Notes: generated from the letters alone by a model not told the origin. Counted from the stretch's first letter, positions 8,278 to 17,768 are shown. The stretch is DNA of 48,867 nt from an uncultured Lachnospiraceae bacterium (GCA_947644545.1 CANRZW010000027.1:1-48867), one strand, 5' to 3'. Made by a program: numbers and translations.

Positions 8278-9160
8278 GTGGACAAGAAAAGAATTAAAAC
8301 AGCAGGCGAAGGATGCCCTACAGAGAAATTATTGGAAAAGTGTGCTGGTGGCGCTTGTTTTGATGACGTTAGGAGGGAATTGGATCGGTAATGTGTTTTC
8401 CTCTGCATCGGGGGTGCCGGCTGAAGTGAGCACAGCAGTGATGGAAGAAACTTCTGAATTAGATGATGATACTTGGGTAAATATTGCAGACGGCGAAGAT
8501 TCCGTATCGATCTATTCGGAGGAAGAGGAAGGTCTGTCGGATGGTATCCTCTATAAAATTACAGATGATACGGATAGTGTAGAATCGATGGTCGGATTTA
8601 TAGTTGGGTTTATCATGATGCTTGTTATTTTTCTGATCGTATTTTTGGTGATGACGGCGATCATACTTATATATGAAATATTGCTGGTCTTTCCGTTGAT
8701 AGTGGGTGCAGGCCGCTTTATGTTGAAGAGCCTGGATGGCCGGGCGGAAGTAAAGGACGTTGCTTATGCCTTTGACCACTCTTATAAGAATGTTGTGAAG
8801 ACCATGTTTCATACACAGTTATCAATCTTTTTGTGGGCACTGTTATTTTTGATTCCGGGAATCTATAAACAGTATCAATATCGTATGGTGGAATATATTC
8901 TGGCGGAGCATCCGCAAATGCCTTATAAGGATGTGATGCAGATGAGCAAAGATATGATGAATGGGCAGAAGTGGAATGCTTTTGTGCTGGATTTATCTTT
9001 TATCTTATGGGGGATCGTTAGCGTGCTGACCTGTGGACTGGTGCATATTTTCTATGTAGCGCCCTATCAGTGTCTAACCAATGCGGCATTGTACCGCAGA
9101 CTATGTGCGATGCGGGATGAACCCATTGCTGTGGAAGCGCCACAGATACAAAACACCTGA
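8276..9160 (+). CDS. DUF975 family integral membrane protein
   Basis: The 294-residue protein opens with WTRKELKQQAKDALQRNYWK, the usual DUF975 N-terminus. A first membrane helix follows (about 22-42), then an acidic loop (about 50-105) and further hydrophobic segments at about 107-145, 180-200 and 235-270. DUF975 proteins are widespread in Firmicutes and have no established function. The acidic loop is rich in Glu and Asp and is probably extracytoplasmic. Translation may be controlled by the G10 tract and inverted repeat over its ribosome binding site. It lies before a two-component pair but is separated from it by about 160 bp. Confidence 0.85.
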   Translation: MWTRKELKQQAKDALQRNYWKSVLVALVLMTLGGNWIGNVFSSASGVPAEVSTAVMEETSELDDDTWVNIADGEDSVSIYSEEEEGLSDGILYKITDDTDSVESMVGFIVGFIMMLVIFLIVFLVMTAIILIYEILLVFPLIVGAGRFMLKSLDGRAEVKDVAYAFDHSYKNVVKTMFHTQLSIFLWALLFLIPGIYKQYQYRMVEYILAEHPQMPYKDVMQMSKDMMNGQKWNAFVLDLSFILWGIVSVLTCGLVHIFYVAPYQCLTNAALYRRLCAMRDEPIAVEAPQIQNT

Positions 9161-9322
9161 TACGTAACCTGATATGTAAGTACGATGAAAAGAAATAAAC
9201 GATGTCATATATAAGATATCGGAAAACAGAAATATACGGTGTTATGTAAATGATGCCGGAAAGCAAATACAGTACAGTATGCAGAAATAAAAAGTACAAT
9301 AACATAAAAAGGAGCGCCATGC

Positions 9323-10027
9323 ATGGGATACAGAATTTTGATAGCGGACGACGAAGCGGAGATCAGGGATCTTCTTCGTCTGTATCTGGAGAAGGACGGG
9401 TACGAGGTGTTGGAGGCGGCTGACGGCCTGGAAACGATGGAGATCGTAAAGAAGGAGAAACCGGATCTGCTGCTTTTGGATATTATGATGCCGGGTCTGG
9501 ATGGGTATCGGGTGTTACGCAATATCAGGGAGAACAATAATATGCCGGTCATTATGCTGTCGGCAAAAGGCACAAATACGGATAAGATATTGGGGCTTGA
9601 TCTGGGAGCGGATGATTATATTACGAAGCCTTTTGAACCGTTAGAAGCAGTAGCCAGAGTGAATTCCAATATCCGCCGTTTCTATTCACTGGGTGCCGGA
9701 ACCGATCTGCATAAAAAGGTGAAGGAGCTGCGTGCCGGGGATCTGTGCCTTGACCCGGAAGCGTGTCTTGTATATCGTGGGGATGAGGTGATAGAGCTGA
9801 CATCTATTGAATTTAAGATCCTGCGGCTCTTTATGGAGGAGCCGGGCAAAGTGTTTACCAAGCAGCAGATTTATGAGAATGCCTGGGGAGATGAGTATAT
9901 GGCCTCCGATAACAGTGTGATGGTCGGTATCTCGAAGCTGCGGACGAAGCTGGAGAATAACGGTAAAGAGTACATTAAGACTATCAGGGGGCTGGGATAT
10001 CGCCTGGAAAAAGACGAGAGGATATAA
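9323..10027 (+). CDS. OmpR-family response regulator
   Basis: The 234-residue protein has an N-terminal receiver domain with phospho-acceptor Asp53 (LLLDIMMPG) and the conserved Lys in DDYITKPFEP. A C-terminal winged-helix DNA-binding domain ends in YIKTIRGLGYRLE, typical of OmpR/PhoB regulators. AGGAG precedes the second of two overlapping ATGs, and only 9323 is in frame. It is followed 6 bp later by its histidine kinase. Targets are unknown. The nearby polysaccharide deacetylase suggests a link to the cell envelope. Confidence 0.95.
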   Translation: MGYRILIADDEAEIRDLLRLYLEKDGYEVLEAADGLETMEIVKKEKPDLLLLDIMMPGLDGYRVLRNIRENNNMPVIMLSAKGTNTDKILGLDLGADDYITKPFEPLEAVARVNSNIRRFYSLGAGTDLHKKVKELRAGDLCLDPEACLVYRGDEVIELTSIEFKILRLFMEEPGKVFTKQQIYENAWGDEYMASDNSVMVGISKLRTKLENNGKEYIKTIRGLGYRLEKDERI

Positions 10028-10033
10028 GGACAC

Positions 10034-11197
10034 ATGGGAAATAATAAGAGGGCAGATGCAAAGAGGTCTCTCAGATGGTTCCTGATCAAGAAATTCTTTC
10101 TTATTATGCTTTTCATTTATATCAGCGAAGAAATGATCGGGTTCCTTTATGAGAAACTGACTGTGGGAACGTCAGATATTTTATCTGATCTGCAGATTTC
10201 GATCAGTGGGGGCAGCAATCCGATTTCTTTTGCGTTGCAGACGTTATTATATTCTCTGGCGACACTTCTTCCGGGGACGATCTCCGGTTATGTACAAGGG
10301 AGTATCAGTAAATTGATGGGAGACTCTCTGCGGATCGCGGTGACTTCACCATTGTTCACGGGCAGGTGGGGTGTGGCTTTGCGAATCATAGTCATTGTGA
10401 TTGTGCTGGTAATGCTGCTGATCAGCCTGATGCCCTGGATGATCGGCGCCTTTTATTATTATTTTGTAGTGACCAGGAAAGTCAATGAACTGATGGAGGA
10501 GGAAAAGGCGCAACAGCTGGCCAATGACCGGCAAAGAAATCTCCTGTTATCTGATATAGCCCATGACATCAAGACGCCGCTCACAACCGTGTGCGGCTAC
10601 AGCCTGGCTCTGGCTGACGGTGTGGTGAAAGAGGAAGAGAAGCGGCAGGAATATCTGGAAGCCATTTATCATAAATCCAAACGGATGGATGAATTGATCA
10701 CGCTGCTGTTTGAATATGTGAAGATGGACAGCAGCGGTTTTGAGCTGCATCGGGAGGAGGGAGATCTGGGAGAACTGGTCAGGGAATGTACGGCAGCACT
10801 GTATACAGATTTTGAAGAGAAAAATATATCGCTTGTTATAGATATTTCGGAGGAGTCGATGCCCTGTCTGATGGATAAGGTTCAGATGTCGAGGGCGGTT
10901 ACCAACCTGTTGAATAATGCCATTCGTTATGGTAAAGCAGGGGGCAGGGCGCTGGTGCGTCTCGAGGATTTCTGTCTGACGGTGGCGGATGACGGTATGG
11001 CTATAGACAGGGAGTTCGCAGAGCATATTTTTGAGCCGTTCAGCAGAGCGGACAGGGCGCGCAGTACTACAGGCGGCAGCGGCCTAGGACTCAGTATTGC
11101 TTATAAGATCGTACAGATGCATGGCGGAGAGTTATGCGTAAAGCTGGAGTATGGACAGGGTTACACAAAGGCATTTCAGATCTGGATGCCGTCTTAG
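10034..11197 (+). CDS. Membrane sensor histidine kinase
   Basis: The 387-residue kinase pairs with the preceding regulator. Two hydrophobic segments (about 15-33 and 115-145) flank an extracytoplasmic loop of about 80 residues. The dimerisation/phosphotransfer site follows, with His177 in SDIAHDIKTPL. The ATPase domain has an N box (NNAIRYG), an F box (FEPFSRADR) and a G2 box (GSGLGLSIAYKIV). The short extracytoplasmic loop resembles Gram-positive envelope-stress or VanS-like kinases. The signal is not identifiable from sequence. Confidence 0.93.
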   Translation: MGNNKRADAKRSLRWFLIKKFFLIMLFIYISEEMIGFLYEKLTVGTSDILSDLQISISGGSNPISFALQTLLYSLATLLPGTISGYVQGSISKLMGDSLRIAVTSPLFTGRWGVALRIIVIVIVLVMLLISLMPWMIGAFYYYFVVTRKVNELMEEEKAQQLANDRQRNLLLSDIAHDIKTPLTTVCGYSLALADGVVKEEEKRQEYLEAIYHKSKRMDELITLLFEYVKMDSSGFELHREEGDLGELVRECTAALYTDFEEKNISLVIDISEESMPCLMDKVQMSRAVTNLLNNAIRYGKAGGRALVRLEDFCLTVADDGMAIDREFAEHIFEPFSRADRARSTTGGSGLGLSIAYKIVQMHGGELCVKLEYGQGYTKAFQIWMPS

Positions 11198-11346
11198 GGA
11201 TACAGCAGGTAGTATGCGTATTGTCCCATCAGCATATATATTCCTTATAGAAAACCGGTGACATTAAAAACGCTTGCTATTGTGCGAGACTGCGGCAAGT
11301 AACATAACGGGCGTTTTGATGTTGCGGATTTGTGAATTGAGTTGGG

Positions 11347-12048
11347 ATGGTAGATGGGATGCGTAGAAAAAGCAGTATTCGATTGAAAAAGGTGATAAAG
11401 ATATTTGCTGTTTTAATGGCAGCAATCGTCCTGTGCGGAGCGGCAGTCATGAGAGACAGACTTTCGGCGAAGGCAGCCGGTGATATGGAAGACAGCAGAA
11501 AGATTGCCATTACGTTTGATGACGGGCCCCATCCTTATTATACGGAACAGCTTCTGGATGGATTGAAAGAGAGAGGTGTCAAGGCAACCTTTTTTGTGAC
11601 GGGGATGCATGCGGAGCAGTATCCGGATGTGATCAGGCGGATGAATGATGAGGGTCATCTGATCGGCAATCATACATACAGCCATATGCAGTTAAGCAGC
11701 AGTAACAGCGATGTTTTTAAGGAAGAACTGATCCGTACCAATGATGCGATCGAGCAGCTGACGGGCCAGGAAGTACAGTATGTAAGGCCGCCCTATGGCA
11801 CCTGGGACAAGAAATTCGAGAAGGAACTGAATATGTTTCCGGTACTGTGGACCGTTGATCCCTTAGACTGGTGCAGCGATAATGTGGCAGGCATCGTGCA
11901 GAAGGTGACTTCTAAAGTGAAAGAAAACTCGATTATCCTGATGCACGATGAGTATAAGTCCACGGTCACGGCGGCGCTGCAGGTTATTGACGAATTAATG
12001 GAGGAAGGGTATGAATTTGTGACGGTGGATGAGCTGCTTTTTGACTGA
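11347..12048 (+). CDS. Polysaccharide deacetylase (NodB domain)
   Basis: The 233-residue protein has an N-terminal membrane anchor or signal segment (about 18-36) and then a NodB homology domain. Motifs are TFDDGP (Asp58, Asp59), the metal-binding NHTYSH (His109, His113), RPPYGTWD, the VDPLDW strand, and a late LMHDEYKST His motif. CE4 enzymes remove N-acetyl groups from peptidoglycan or other GlcNAc polymers outside the cell. The start is uncertain: ATG 11359 lies in the same frame 12 bases downstream. It follows the two-component genes by 150 bp and may be part of their regulon. Confidence 0.92.
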   Translation: MVDGMRRKSSIRLKKVIKIFAVLMAAIVLCGAAVMRDRLSAKAAGDMEDSRKIAITFDDGPHPYYTEQLLDGLKERGVKATFFVTGMHAEQYPDVIRRMNDEGHLIGNHTYSHMQLSSSNSDVFKEELIRTNDAIEQLTGQEVQYVRPPYGTWDKKFEKELNMFPVLWTVDPLDWCSDNVAGIVQKVTSKVKENSIILMHDEYKSTVTAALQVIDELMEEGYEFVTVDELLFD

Positions 12049-12216
12049 AATTATAGAATACGACAAAAATTCCTGTTTTAAGTTCCTTTCTATATGGTAT
12101 GATTATATGCAGAAGCGCTTGCAGGACCGAATGCGAACTTTTCAGTGTCAGATGTGCAAGTCCAACACGGTCTATAACTTTTGAACCAGGCATCATTAAG
12201 GAAGGAATCTTACAGC

Positions 12217-13008
12217 ATGGATAATAAAGAAATCATGAAAATAGCGCTGGAACAGTCGGCGTATGACTGCTGCTGCGCGCCGGAGGATTTTCTGTCAGTA
12301 CACAGTAACGTGCATGAGTCGAAGGCCTCGGATCGGGCAAGAAGATATCTGGAACTGCCGCATATCTGTAATCTGGTATCCTACGGTACGAATATCGTAG
12401 TCACCGGGCGGGCAGATCTGCTCCCGGAAATAGAGCGGTGCATCAATCGAATGCCTGCGATCGAGAATTGTTTCGAGACGCCGGGATTATATCCGGTTAA
12501 TAAGATATTGGCGGAAGTGGGTGCAAGGATCTGCTTTATGGCGGACTATTTTCTGCCGGATATTGACGCGGTGTTCCGATACGACCGTTTCTGTTCCGCT
12601 TCGTATGAACTTAGAGTTATAGAAGCTTCTTCATTTGCAGAATTGTATCTGCCGGAGTGGAAGAATGCCCTGTGTGCGGATCGGAAGCATTTGGACAGGC
12701 TGGCGGTGGGCGCTTTTGATCAGGGAAAATTGATCGGGCTGGCCGGCTGTTCGGCGGACTGTGATACCATGTGGCAGATCGGGGTGGATGTGCTGCCGGA
12801 ATACAGGAAATTGGGAATTGCGTCGACACTGACCAACATACTCGCCAGAGAGACCTTTGAACGAGGGATGGTGCCATTTTACTGTGCTGCCTGGTCTAAT
12901 GTGAAATCTGTCAAAAATGCGATCCGGAGCGGTTTCCGTCCGGGATGGGTGGAGGCCACGGCGAAGTCTGATGATTACATAGAGGATATGTTGAAAAAAG
13001 GCCGATAA
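12217..13008 (+). CDS. GNAT family N-acetyltransferase
   Basis: The 263-residue protein has a variable N-terminal half with a cysteine cluster (YDCCCAPEDF) and a C-terminal GNAT domain. The acetyl-CoA loop is VLPEYRKLGIASTLTN, followed by the strand MVPFYCAAWSNVKSVKNAIRSGFRP. The acceptor substrate is unknown. ATG 12217 is chosen over TTG 12181 because AAGGAAGG lies just upstream. The terminator hairpin overlaps the stop codon. Confidence 0.85.
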   Translation: MDNKEIMKIALEQSAYDCCCAPEDFLSVHSNVHESKASDRARRYLELPHICNLVSYGTNIVVTGRADLLPEIERCINRMPAIENCFETPGLYPVNKILAEVGARICFMADYFLPDIDAVFRYDRFCSASYELRVIEASSFAELYLPEWKNALCADRKHLDRLAVGAFDQGKLIGLAGCSADCDTMWQIGVDVLPEYRKLGIASTLTNILARETFERGMVPFYCAAWSNVKSVKNAIRSGFRPGWVEATAKSDDYIEDMLKKGR

Positions 13009-13020
13009 AGGTCTTTTTTT
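12994..13020 (+). terminator. Intrinsic terminator overlapping the GNAT stop codon
   Basis: AAAAAAGGCC (12994-13003), a 6-nt loop, and GGTC followed by seven Ts (13010-13020) form a short stem with one G-U pair. The TAA stop (13006-13008) lies inside the loop. Confidence 0.65.
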
Positions 13021-13054
13021 GTACGGTCTTTTTTTGGTGTGCAAAAAGTGGAAG

Positions 13055-13083
13055 TTGCGGTTTTCACTGTAAAATGGTATGAT
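13055..13083 (+). promoter_or_regulatory. Promoter of rarA
   Basis: TTGCGG (13055-13060), a 17-nt spacer and TATGAT (13078-13083) match SigA spacing. The start codon is about 80 bp downstream. Confidence 0.65.
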
Positions 13084-13166
13084 AGAAAACAGTATGTGCC
13101 CGAAAATCAGGCATCTAAACGGTTAACCACAACATATAGACACAGACAGGATACAGGAACTATATT

Positions 13167-14504
13167 ATGGATTTATTTGAATATATGCGGAGCACGAATC
13201 AGGAGAAAGAATCTCCGCTGGCGGCCAGACTGCGGCCGGCTGCATTAGACGAAGTAGTGGGGCAGCAGCATATCATAGGAAAAGATAAGCTGCTCTATCG
13301 CGCGATCAAGGCGGACAAGTTAAGTTCGATTATCTTTTATGGGCCGCCCGGTACAGGGAAGACGACGCTGGCCAGGGTGATTGCGAACACCACCAGCGCG
13401 GAGTTTACCCAGATTAACGCCACCGTTGCGGGCAAGAAGGATATGGAAGAGGTAGTGGCGAAGGCGAAGGATCTGCGCGGCATGTACGGGAAGAAGACCA
13501 TACTGTTTATTGACGAGATTCATCGTTTCAATAAGGGCCAGCAGGATTATCTGCTCCCCTTCGTAGAGGACGGCACGCTGATCTTAATCGGAGCGACCAC
13601 GGAAAACCCCTATTTCGAGGTGAACGGGGCGTTGATCTCTCGCTCCATTATCTTTGAATTGCAACCGTTATCCATAGAAGACATTAAGGCGCTGTTACAT
13701 AGGGCTGTGTACGATAAGGATAAGGGAATGGGCGCCTATGACGCTGTGATCGAGGAGGATGCAGTGGAGTTTTTGGCGGAGTTGTCCGGCGGAGATGCCA
13801 GACATGCATTGAATGCAGTGGAGCTGGGCATTATGACAACCGAGCGGAGCGAGGACGGCAAGATACATATTACGCTGGCAGTGGCACAGGAGTGTATTCA
13901 GAAACGAGTGTTACGATATGATAAATCAGGAGACAGCCACTATGATACCATATCGGCTTTTATCAAAAGTATGCGTGGTTCCGATCCGGATGCGGCGGTC
14001 TATTATCTGAGTCGTATGTTGTATGCCGGGGAGAGTGTGACTTTTATTGCCAGACGCATTATGATCTGTGCGTCGGAAGATGTGGGCAACGCGGATCCCA
14101 TGGCGTTATGCGTGGCGGTCAATGCCTCACTGGCGGTGGAACGGGTAGGCATGCCGGAAGCGCAGATTATTTTGTCTCAGGCGGTCTCCTATGTGGCCTG
14201 CGCGCCTAAGAGCAATGCGGCCTGTAACGCAGTCTTTGAGGCATCAGAAGCGGTCAGGCAGACGGGGAATCTGCCTATACCGACGCATCTGCAGGATGCC
14301 CACTACAAAGGGGCAGCCAAGCTGGGGCATGGGACGGGTTACAAATATGCCCATGACTATCCAAACCATTATGTCAGGCAGCAATATCTGCCTTACGAGC
14401 TGAACGGCAAAGAATTCTATCAGCCTACAGGTAACGGCTATGAAGCGAAGATCAGAGAGCATATGAAACGTATAAAGGAAGAAGCGGCACATGATACCAA
14501 ATAA
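13167..14504 (+). CDS. rarA: Replication-associated recombination protein A (RarA/MgsA), AAA+ ATPase
   Basis: The 445-residue protein matches the RarA/MgsA/WRNIP1 family, which acts at stalled replication forks. The N-terminal PLAARLRPAALDEVVGQQHI motif is typical. Walker A is GPPGTGKT (59-66), Walker B is ILFIDEIHRF, and sensor 1 is LIGATTENPYFE. The C-terminal tetramerisation domain includes the family motif KGAAKLGHGTGYKYAHDYP. Its last 14 bases overlap the start of the next gene, so the two are translationally coupled although their functions differ. Confidence 0.95.
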   Translation: MDLFEYMRSTNQEKESPLAARLRPAALDEVVGQQHIIGKDKLLYRAIKADKLSSIIFYGPPGTGKTTLARVIANTTSAEFTQINATVAGKKDMEEVVAKAKDLRGMYGKKTILFIDEIHRFNKGQQDYLLPFVEDGTLILIGATTENPYFEVNGALISRSIIFELQPLSIEDIKALLHRAVYDKDKGMGAYDAVIEEDAVEFLAELSGGDARHALNAVELGIMTTERSEDGKIHITLAVAQECIQKRVLRYDKSGDSHYDTISAFIKSMRGSDPDAAVYYLSRMLYAGESVTFIARRIMICASEDVGNADPMALCVAVNASLAVERVGMPEAQIILSQAVSYVACAPKSNAACNAVFEASEAVRQTGNLPIPTHLQDAHYKGAAKLGHGTGYKYAHDYPNHYVRQQYLPYELNGKEFYQPTGNGYEAKIREHMKRIKEEAAHDTK

Positions 14505-17121
14505 AAATATTGAGAAGAAAGAGAAGAAAAAGAGAAGAAAGCGAACGCTCGATAAGGCGAAGATCGCAGAGAATAAGAAGAAAGCGAAAGCAAAGAAACT
14601 TCGCCAGAGGGAGCAGTTAAAGGAAGAGAAGGCCCGCCGTAAAGCAGAAAGGCGGCTAAACAAAGAGTTGAAAAAGTCCGGGAAAGCGGAGGAGACTTTA
14701 GCCGTTAAGGATAACGCAGTGGTGGAGAGCCTTGTTAAGACGGAAGAAAAGATGCATATTGAAGATATGCGAGTGACAGAAGAGGCATATGTTGACGAGG
14801 CGCGTGTAACGGAAGAAGCGCATGTTGAAAAGACTATAATGGAAGAAGTGCATGTTGAAGAGACACATATGACGGAAGAAGCATATGTTGAAGAGACATG
14901 TGTAACGGAAGCAGTATATGTTGACGAGGCGAAAATAACAGAAGAAGTACCTATCGACGAGGAAGAGGTAACAGAAGAAGTATATATCGATGAGATGCAG
15001 GTAACGGAAGCAGCATATGTAGACGAGACGCAGGCAGCAGAAGAAGTATGTATCGATGAGACGCAGGCAGCAGAAGACGTACATATTGACGAGACATATG
15101 TGGCAGAAGAAGCATATGCTGACGAGGCACAAGTAACAGAAGAAACACATGTTCAAGAAACAGGTATTCGAGAAACACGTGTTACGGAAAAGACAGTCGG
15201 TTCTGGTAAAGAAACAAATAAAGAAAAAGGTAAAAAGAAAAGTAAAGAAAAAAATAGAGAAACAAACAGAGAAACAAACAGAGAAACAAAAGGAAAGCGG
15301 CGTATACTGGGGATCGTTGGGGCTGCGGCAGCTTTCCTGCTTATCGCAGGCACAGGAGCCTTTTTTGGCGTACGTCATTATTTGACACAGCTTCGGATTG
15401 CCGATGAAGCCGTAGAAGCGATGGTACATACGGAGGCTGTGGAGCTGGCGGAAAACAGCTTGTTGCGGCATAAGAAAGATTATGTGAAAAAGCATGCCGG
15501 CAAGATTGTGCCGCGGTCCCTGGTGGATGCGGCCCGGTTTGTGATCGACGGCGTGCGAAACAGACCGCCGGAGGTTGAACTGACGGAAGAAAATGCCGCT
15601 GATTTTGCCGAGATCGAGAGCTGTGTGATCAATACGCAGACCGGCAAGGTGGATGTTACGATGTCAGCGGAAGGGCTGGCAGTCAGCGATGACGGATATT
15701 ACTATCTCTTTGAGGAGAAGGCTTATGAAAATGCACTGACGGGAGAAGAGTATATCATTGAGGATCAGAAAGATGTGGATTTGACTTTTTCGGTCAATCT
15801 AAATTATAACAGTGCAAATTCCAGGTTGTTTTCCAAGTTTGTCGTGGCCGTGAAAAAGGACGGGAAGTTTATGGCGATCAGCAGGCCGCGTCATATAACG
15901 AATCCGGAGGCAATCGCCAGATACAGTCCTTCATTCGGGAATACATCATCCAAGAAGGGACTTCTTGTGGATCCGGAGAAGCTGCGCGGATCGGAACTGG
16001 ATGATCTGGGCGTGAAACATGCGGCCTATAACATTCCGCTCAGCAGGATTCTTGGAGGCACGACCCATGCACATTATCCGACCGTGTATTATACCTACAA
16101 TGGCAGAAATTATGCTTTCAACGGGCAGGTTGTAGCGGAGTATGACTATATTTTTTCTACGTTATCAAATAAGGGAATAACAATAACGGCCATTATTTTA
16201 AATGATATTCATCCGGGTTATATGGAACTTATCCATCCCAAAGCGCGTTCCGGCGGTGCGGGTTCTCCTTATTTTGCATTCAATGCCACGGATGAAGCGG
16301 GAACGGAGTACATTGCGGCGGTGGGATCCTTCCTGGCCAGCCGCTATTCGGGCAGCGGCCATGGCAAGGTCATGAACTGGGTCATTGGCAATGAGATCAA
16401 CGCCAGAAAAGAGTGGAATTATATAGAGCCGATGGGTACGGAGCAGTATGTGGAAGAGTATGCCAAGGCGTTCCGCATTTTCTATAATGCGATCCTGAGC
16501 ATCAACGGCAATGCCAGAGTCTATATTTCTCTGGATCAGCAGTGGGCGAAAAGTCTGTATTCCAACGGCGGTTTCGGTTCCAAGGAGATTCTGGATGAAT
16601 TTAACCGCAATATTACGGCAGGAGGCAACATTGACTGGGGTGTGGCACAGCATCCATATAATTATCCCCTGACCAGCGTCAAGGCGTGGAGCTCCGGCAG
16701 CAAGGTAGTCAATTCCGAGACCACGCCGGTGATCACGATCAAGAATATTCATGTGCTGACGGACTATCTGCAGAAGGAACATTTCCTGACAGATTCGGGC
16801 GAAGTAAGGCATGTGATCTTGAGTGAGATGGGGTATACGTCATCGGCCGGACAGGATTTGCAGGCAGCCGCCTTTGTGTACGCCTACAAGGTCATCGAGG
16901 CAAACCGCTATATTGACAGCATGTTGTTTTCCAGGCAGACTGACGCGCCGGCTGAGCTGGCACAGGGATTGGCGCTGGGCATCGATACCCTGGGCGGCGG
17001 GCATAAGTCGATCTACAATGCCTTTAAATATGTGGATACGGCGGAATCCGCCAAGCATACGGACTTTGCCCTGCGTGTGATCGGTGTGGGCAGTTGGGGT
17101 GAGATCATATCGAGACATTAG
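14491..17121 (+). CDS. Membrane-anchored DUF5722-like putative glycoside hydrolase with acidic repeats
   Basis: The 876-residue protein has four parts. The N-terminus is a very basic cytoplasmic region (about 1-75). Next are thirteen 11-residue acidic repeats (94-235) on a VTEEAYVDEA theme, then a basic stretch and one transmembrane helix (about 273-295). The large C-terminal extracellular region contains a TIM-barrel-like domain resembling DUF5722. Candidate catalytic acids are Glu635 in WVIGNEIN and Glu779 in ILSEMGYTSS, placed like the acid/base and nucleophile of clan GH-A glycosidases. The glycosidase call is inference from these motifs. The start overlaps rarA by 14 bp. Confidence 0.75.
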   Translation: MIPNKNIEKKEKKKRRKRTLDKAKIAENKKKAKAKKLRQREQLKEEKARRKAERRLNKELKKSGKAEETLAVKDNAVVESLVKTEEKMHIEDMRVTEEAYVDEARVTEEAHVEKTIMEEVHVEETHMTEEAYVEETCVTEAVYVDEAKITEEVPIDEEEVTEEVYIDEMQVTEAAYVDETQAAEEVCIDETQAAEDVHIDETYVAEEAYADEAQVTEETHVQETGIRETRVTEKTVGSGKETNKEKGKKKSKEKNRETNRETNRETKGKRRILGIVGAAAAFLLIAGTGAFFGVRHYLTQLRIADEAVEAMVHTEAVELAENSLLRHKKDYVKKHAGKIVPRSLVDAARFVIDGVRNRPPEVELTEENAADFAEIESCVINTQTGKVDVTMSAEGLAVSDDGYYYLFEEKAYENALTGEEYIIEDQKDVDLTFSVNLNYNSANSRLFSKFVVAVKKDGKFMAISRPRHITNPEAIARYSPSFGNTSSKKGLLVDPEKLRGSELDDLGVKHAAYNIPLSRILGGTTHAHYPTVYYTYNGRNYAFNGQVVAEYDYIFSTLSNKGITITAIILNDIHPGYMELIHPKARSGGAGSPYFAFNATDEAGTEYIAAVGSFLASRYSGSGHGKVMNWVIGNEINARKEWNYIEPMGTEQYVEEYAKAFRIFYNAILSINGNARVYISLDQQWAKSLYSNGGFGSKEILDEFNRNITAGGNIDWGVAQHPYNYPLTSVKAWSSGSKVVNSETTPVITIKNIHVLTDYLQKEHFLTDSGEVRHVILSEMGYTSSAGQDLQAAAFVYAYKVIEANRYIDSMLFSRQTDAPAELAQGLALGIDTLGGGHKSIYNAFKYVDTAESAKHTDFALRVIGVGSWGEIISRH
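14770..15195 (+). repeat. Coding 33-bp tandem repeat, 13 units
   Basis: Thirteen contiguous 33-bp units (one of them 30 bp) encode 11-residue acidic repeats such as RVTEEAYVDEA, RVTEEAHVEKT and QAAEEVCIDET. Codons vary between units, so the array is old. It remains in frame throughout. On the opposite strand it creates a spurious Cys/Phe-rich open frame. Confidence 0.85.
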
Positions 17122-17168
17122 CCTTTGGAATGGGGCAGTTGTGTTTATGACAGGAAATATAGACGACA

Positions 17169-17205
17169 CGATCAGGACTGCGCATTTGCTGCGCTGTCCT
17201 GATCG
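17169..17205. terminator. Bidirectional terminator between convergent genes
   Basis: CGATCAGGAC (17169-17178) pairs with GTCCTGATCG (17196-17205). Inside, GCGCA pairs with TGCGC across one T-T mismatch and a 5-nt loop. The hairpin sits between the stop codons of the DUF5722-like gene (+) and the DUF4364 gene (-), about 25-50 bp from each. Confidence 0.8.
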
Positions 17206-17227
17206 CTATATTACAGAATATGGGTGT

Positions 17228-17746
17228 TTAGAATAACTGCCCTACAAGATATTGATAGATTTCCTGATTCTTTTTTTTCCAGTTGATACAGACCGCTTCG
17301 GCGGTTTCCTTATTGGGGACGGACAGAGTGACTTCCACTACTGGTTCGTCTTTTTCTTTGACGGACAGATGCACTTCGTAGTCTCCGGAAAGGATCGTGT
17401 TGTAATCCGCGAGTACGGAAGCTTCATTGCGAAGCTGGAACTGATTGGCATTGAGGAAGCGGTCGATTTCCTGCTTCAACGACGTATCGATGCGGTTTTT
17501 GAAATAAGTAAGGGTTTCCTGTCCTTCGGCGGTAATCGAAAGATAAGTGCGGTTGTGCTGGGATTTTGCCGTAACAAAGCCGGTATCGACCAGCTCGGTG
17601 ATCGCTCGCTGCAGGTTCATGAAGTTGACATAATTCTGCTCCAACAGAAAGTCATAGATCTGTGCCTGTGTCAGGGGAAAGGAGACCCGGTTCAACATAT
17701 AAAGAACAAGTAGTTTGTTGTAGAGAGCTAATTGATCGTGATTCAT
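17228..17746 (-). CDS. DUF4364 family winged-helix protein
   Basis: The 172-residue protein matches DUF4364: an N-terminal winged-helix-like region (about 1-75, with LTQAQIYDFLLEQNYVNF and the wing strand RTYLSITAEG) and a C-terminal alpha/beta domain. It is probably a DNA-binding regulator of unknown target, common in Clostridia. It lies 22 bp downstream of the YhcC-like gene on the same strand, so it is likely the last gene of the malic enzyme operon. Confidence 0.85.
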   Translation of the reverse strand: MNHDQLALYNKLLVLYMLNRVSFPLTQAQIYDFLLEQNYVNFMNLQRAITELVDTGFVTAKSQHNRTYLSITAEGQETLTYFKNRIDTSLKQEIDRFLNANQFQLRNEASVLADYNTILSGDYEVHLSVKEKDEPVVEVTLSVPNKETAEAVCINWKKKNQEIYQYLVGQLF

Positions 17747-17768
17747 GAAAAAGACCTTTCATAACTTT

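Noticed and set aside
14698..15495. 265-residue Cys/Phe-rich minus-strand frame
   Set aside because: It is the antisense shadow of the 33-bp coding repeat; its repeated CFFCY-type peptide follows from the GAA/GAC-rich sense strand.
17252..17713. 153-residue plus-strand frame
   Set aside because: It is antisense to DUF4364, whose family match is clear.
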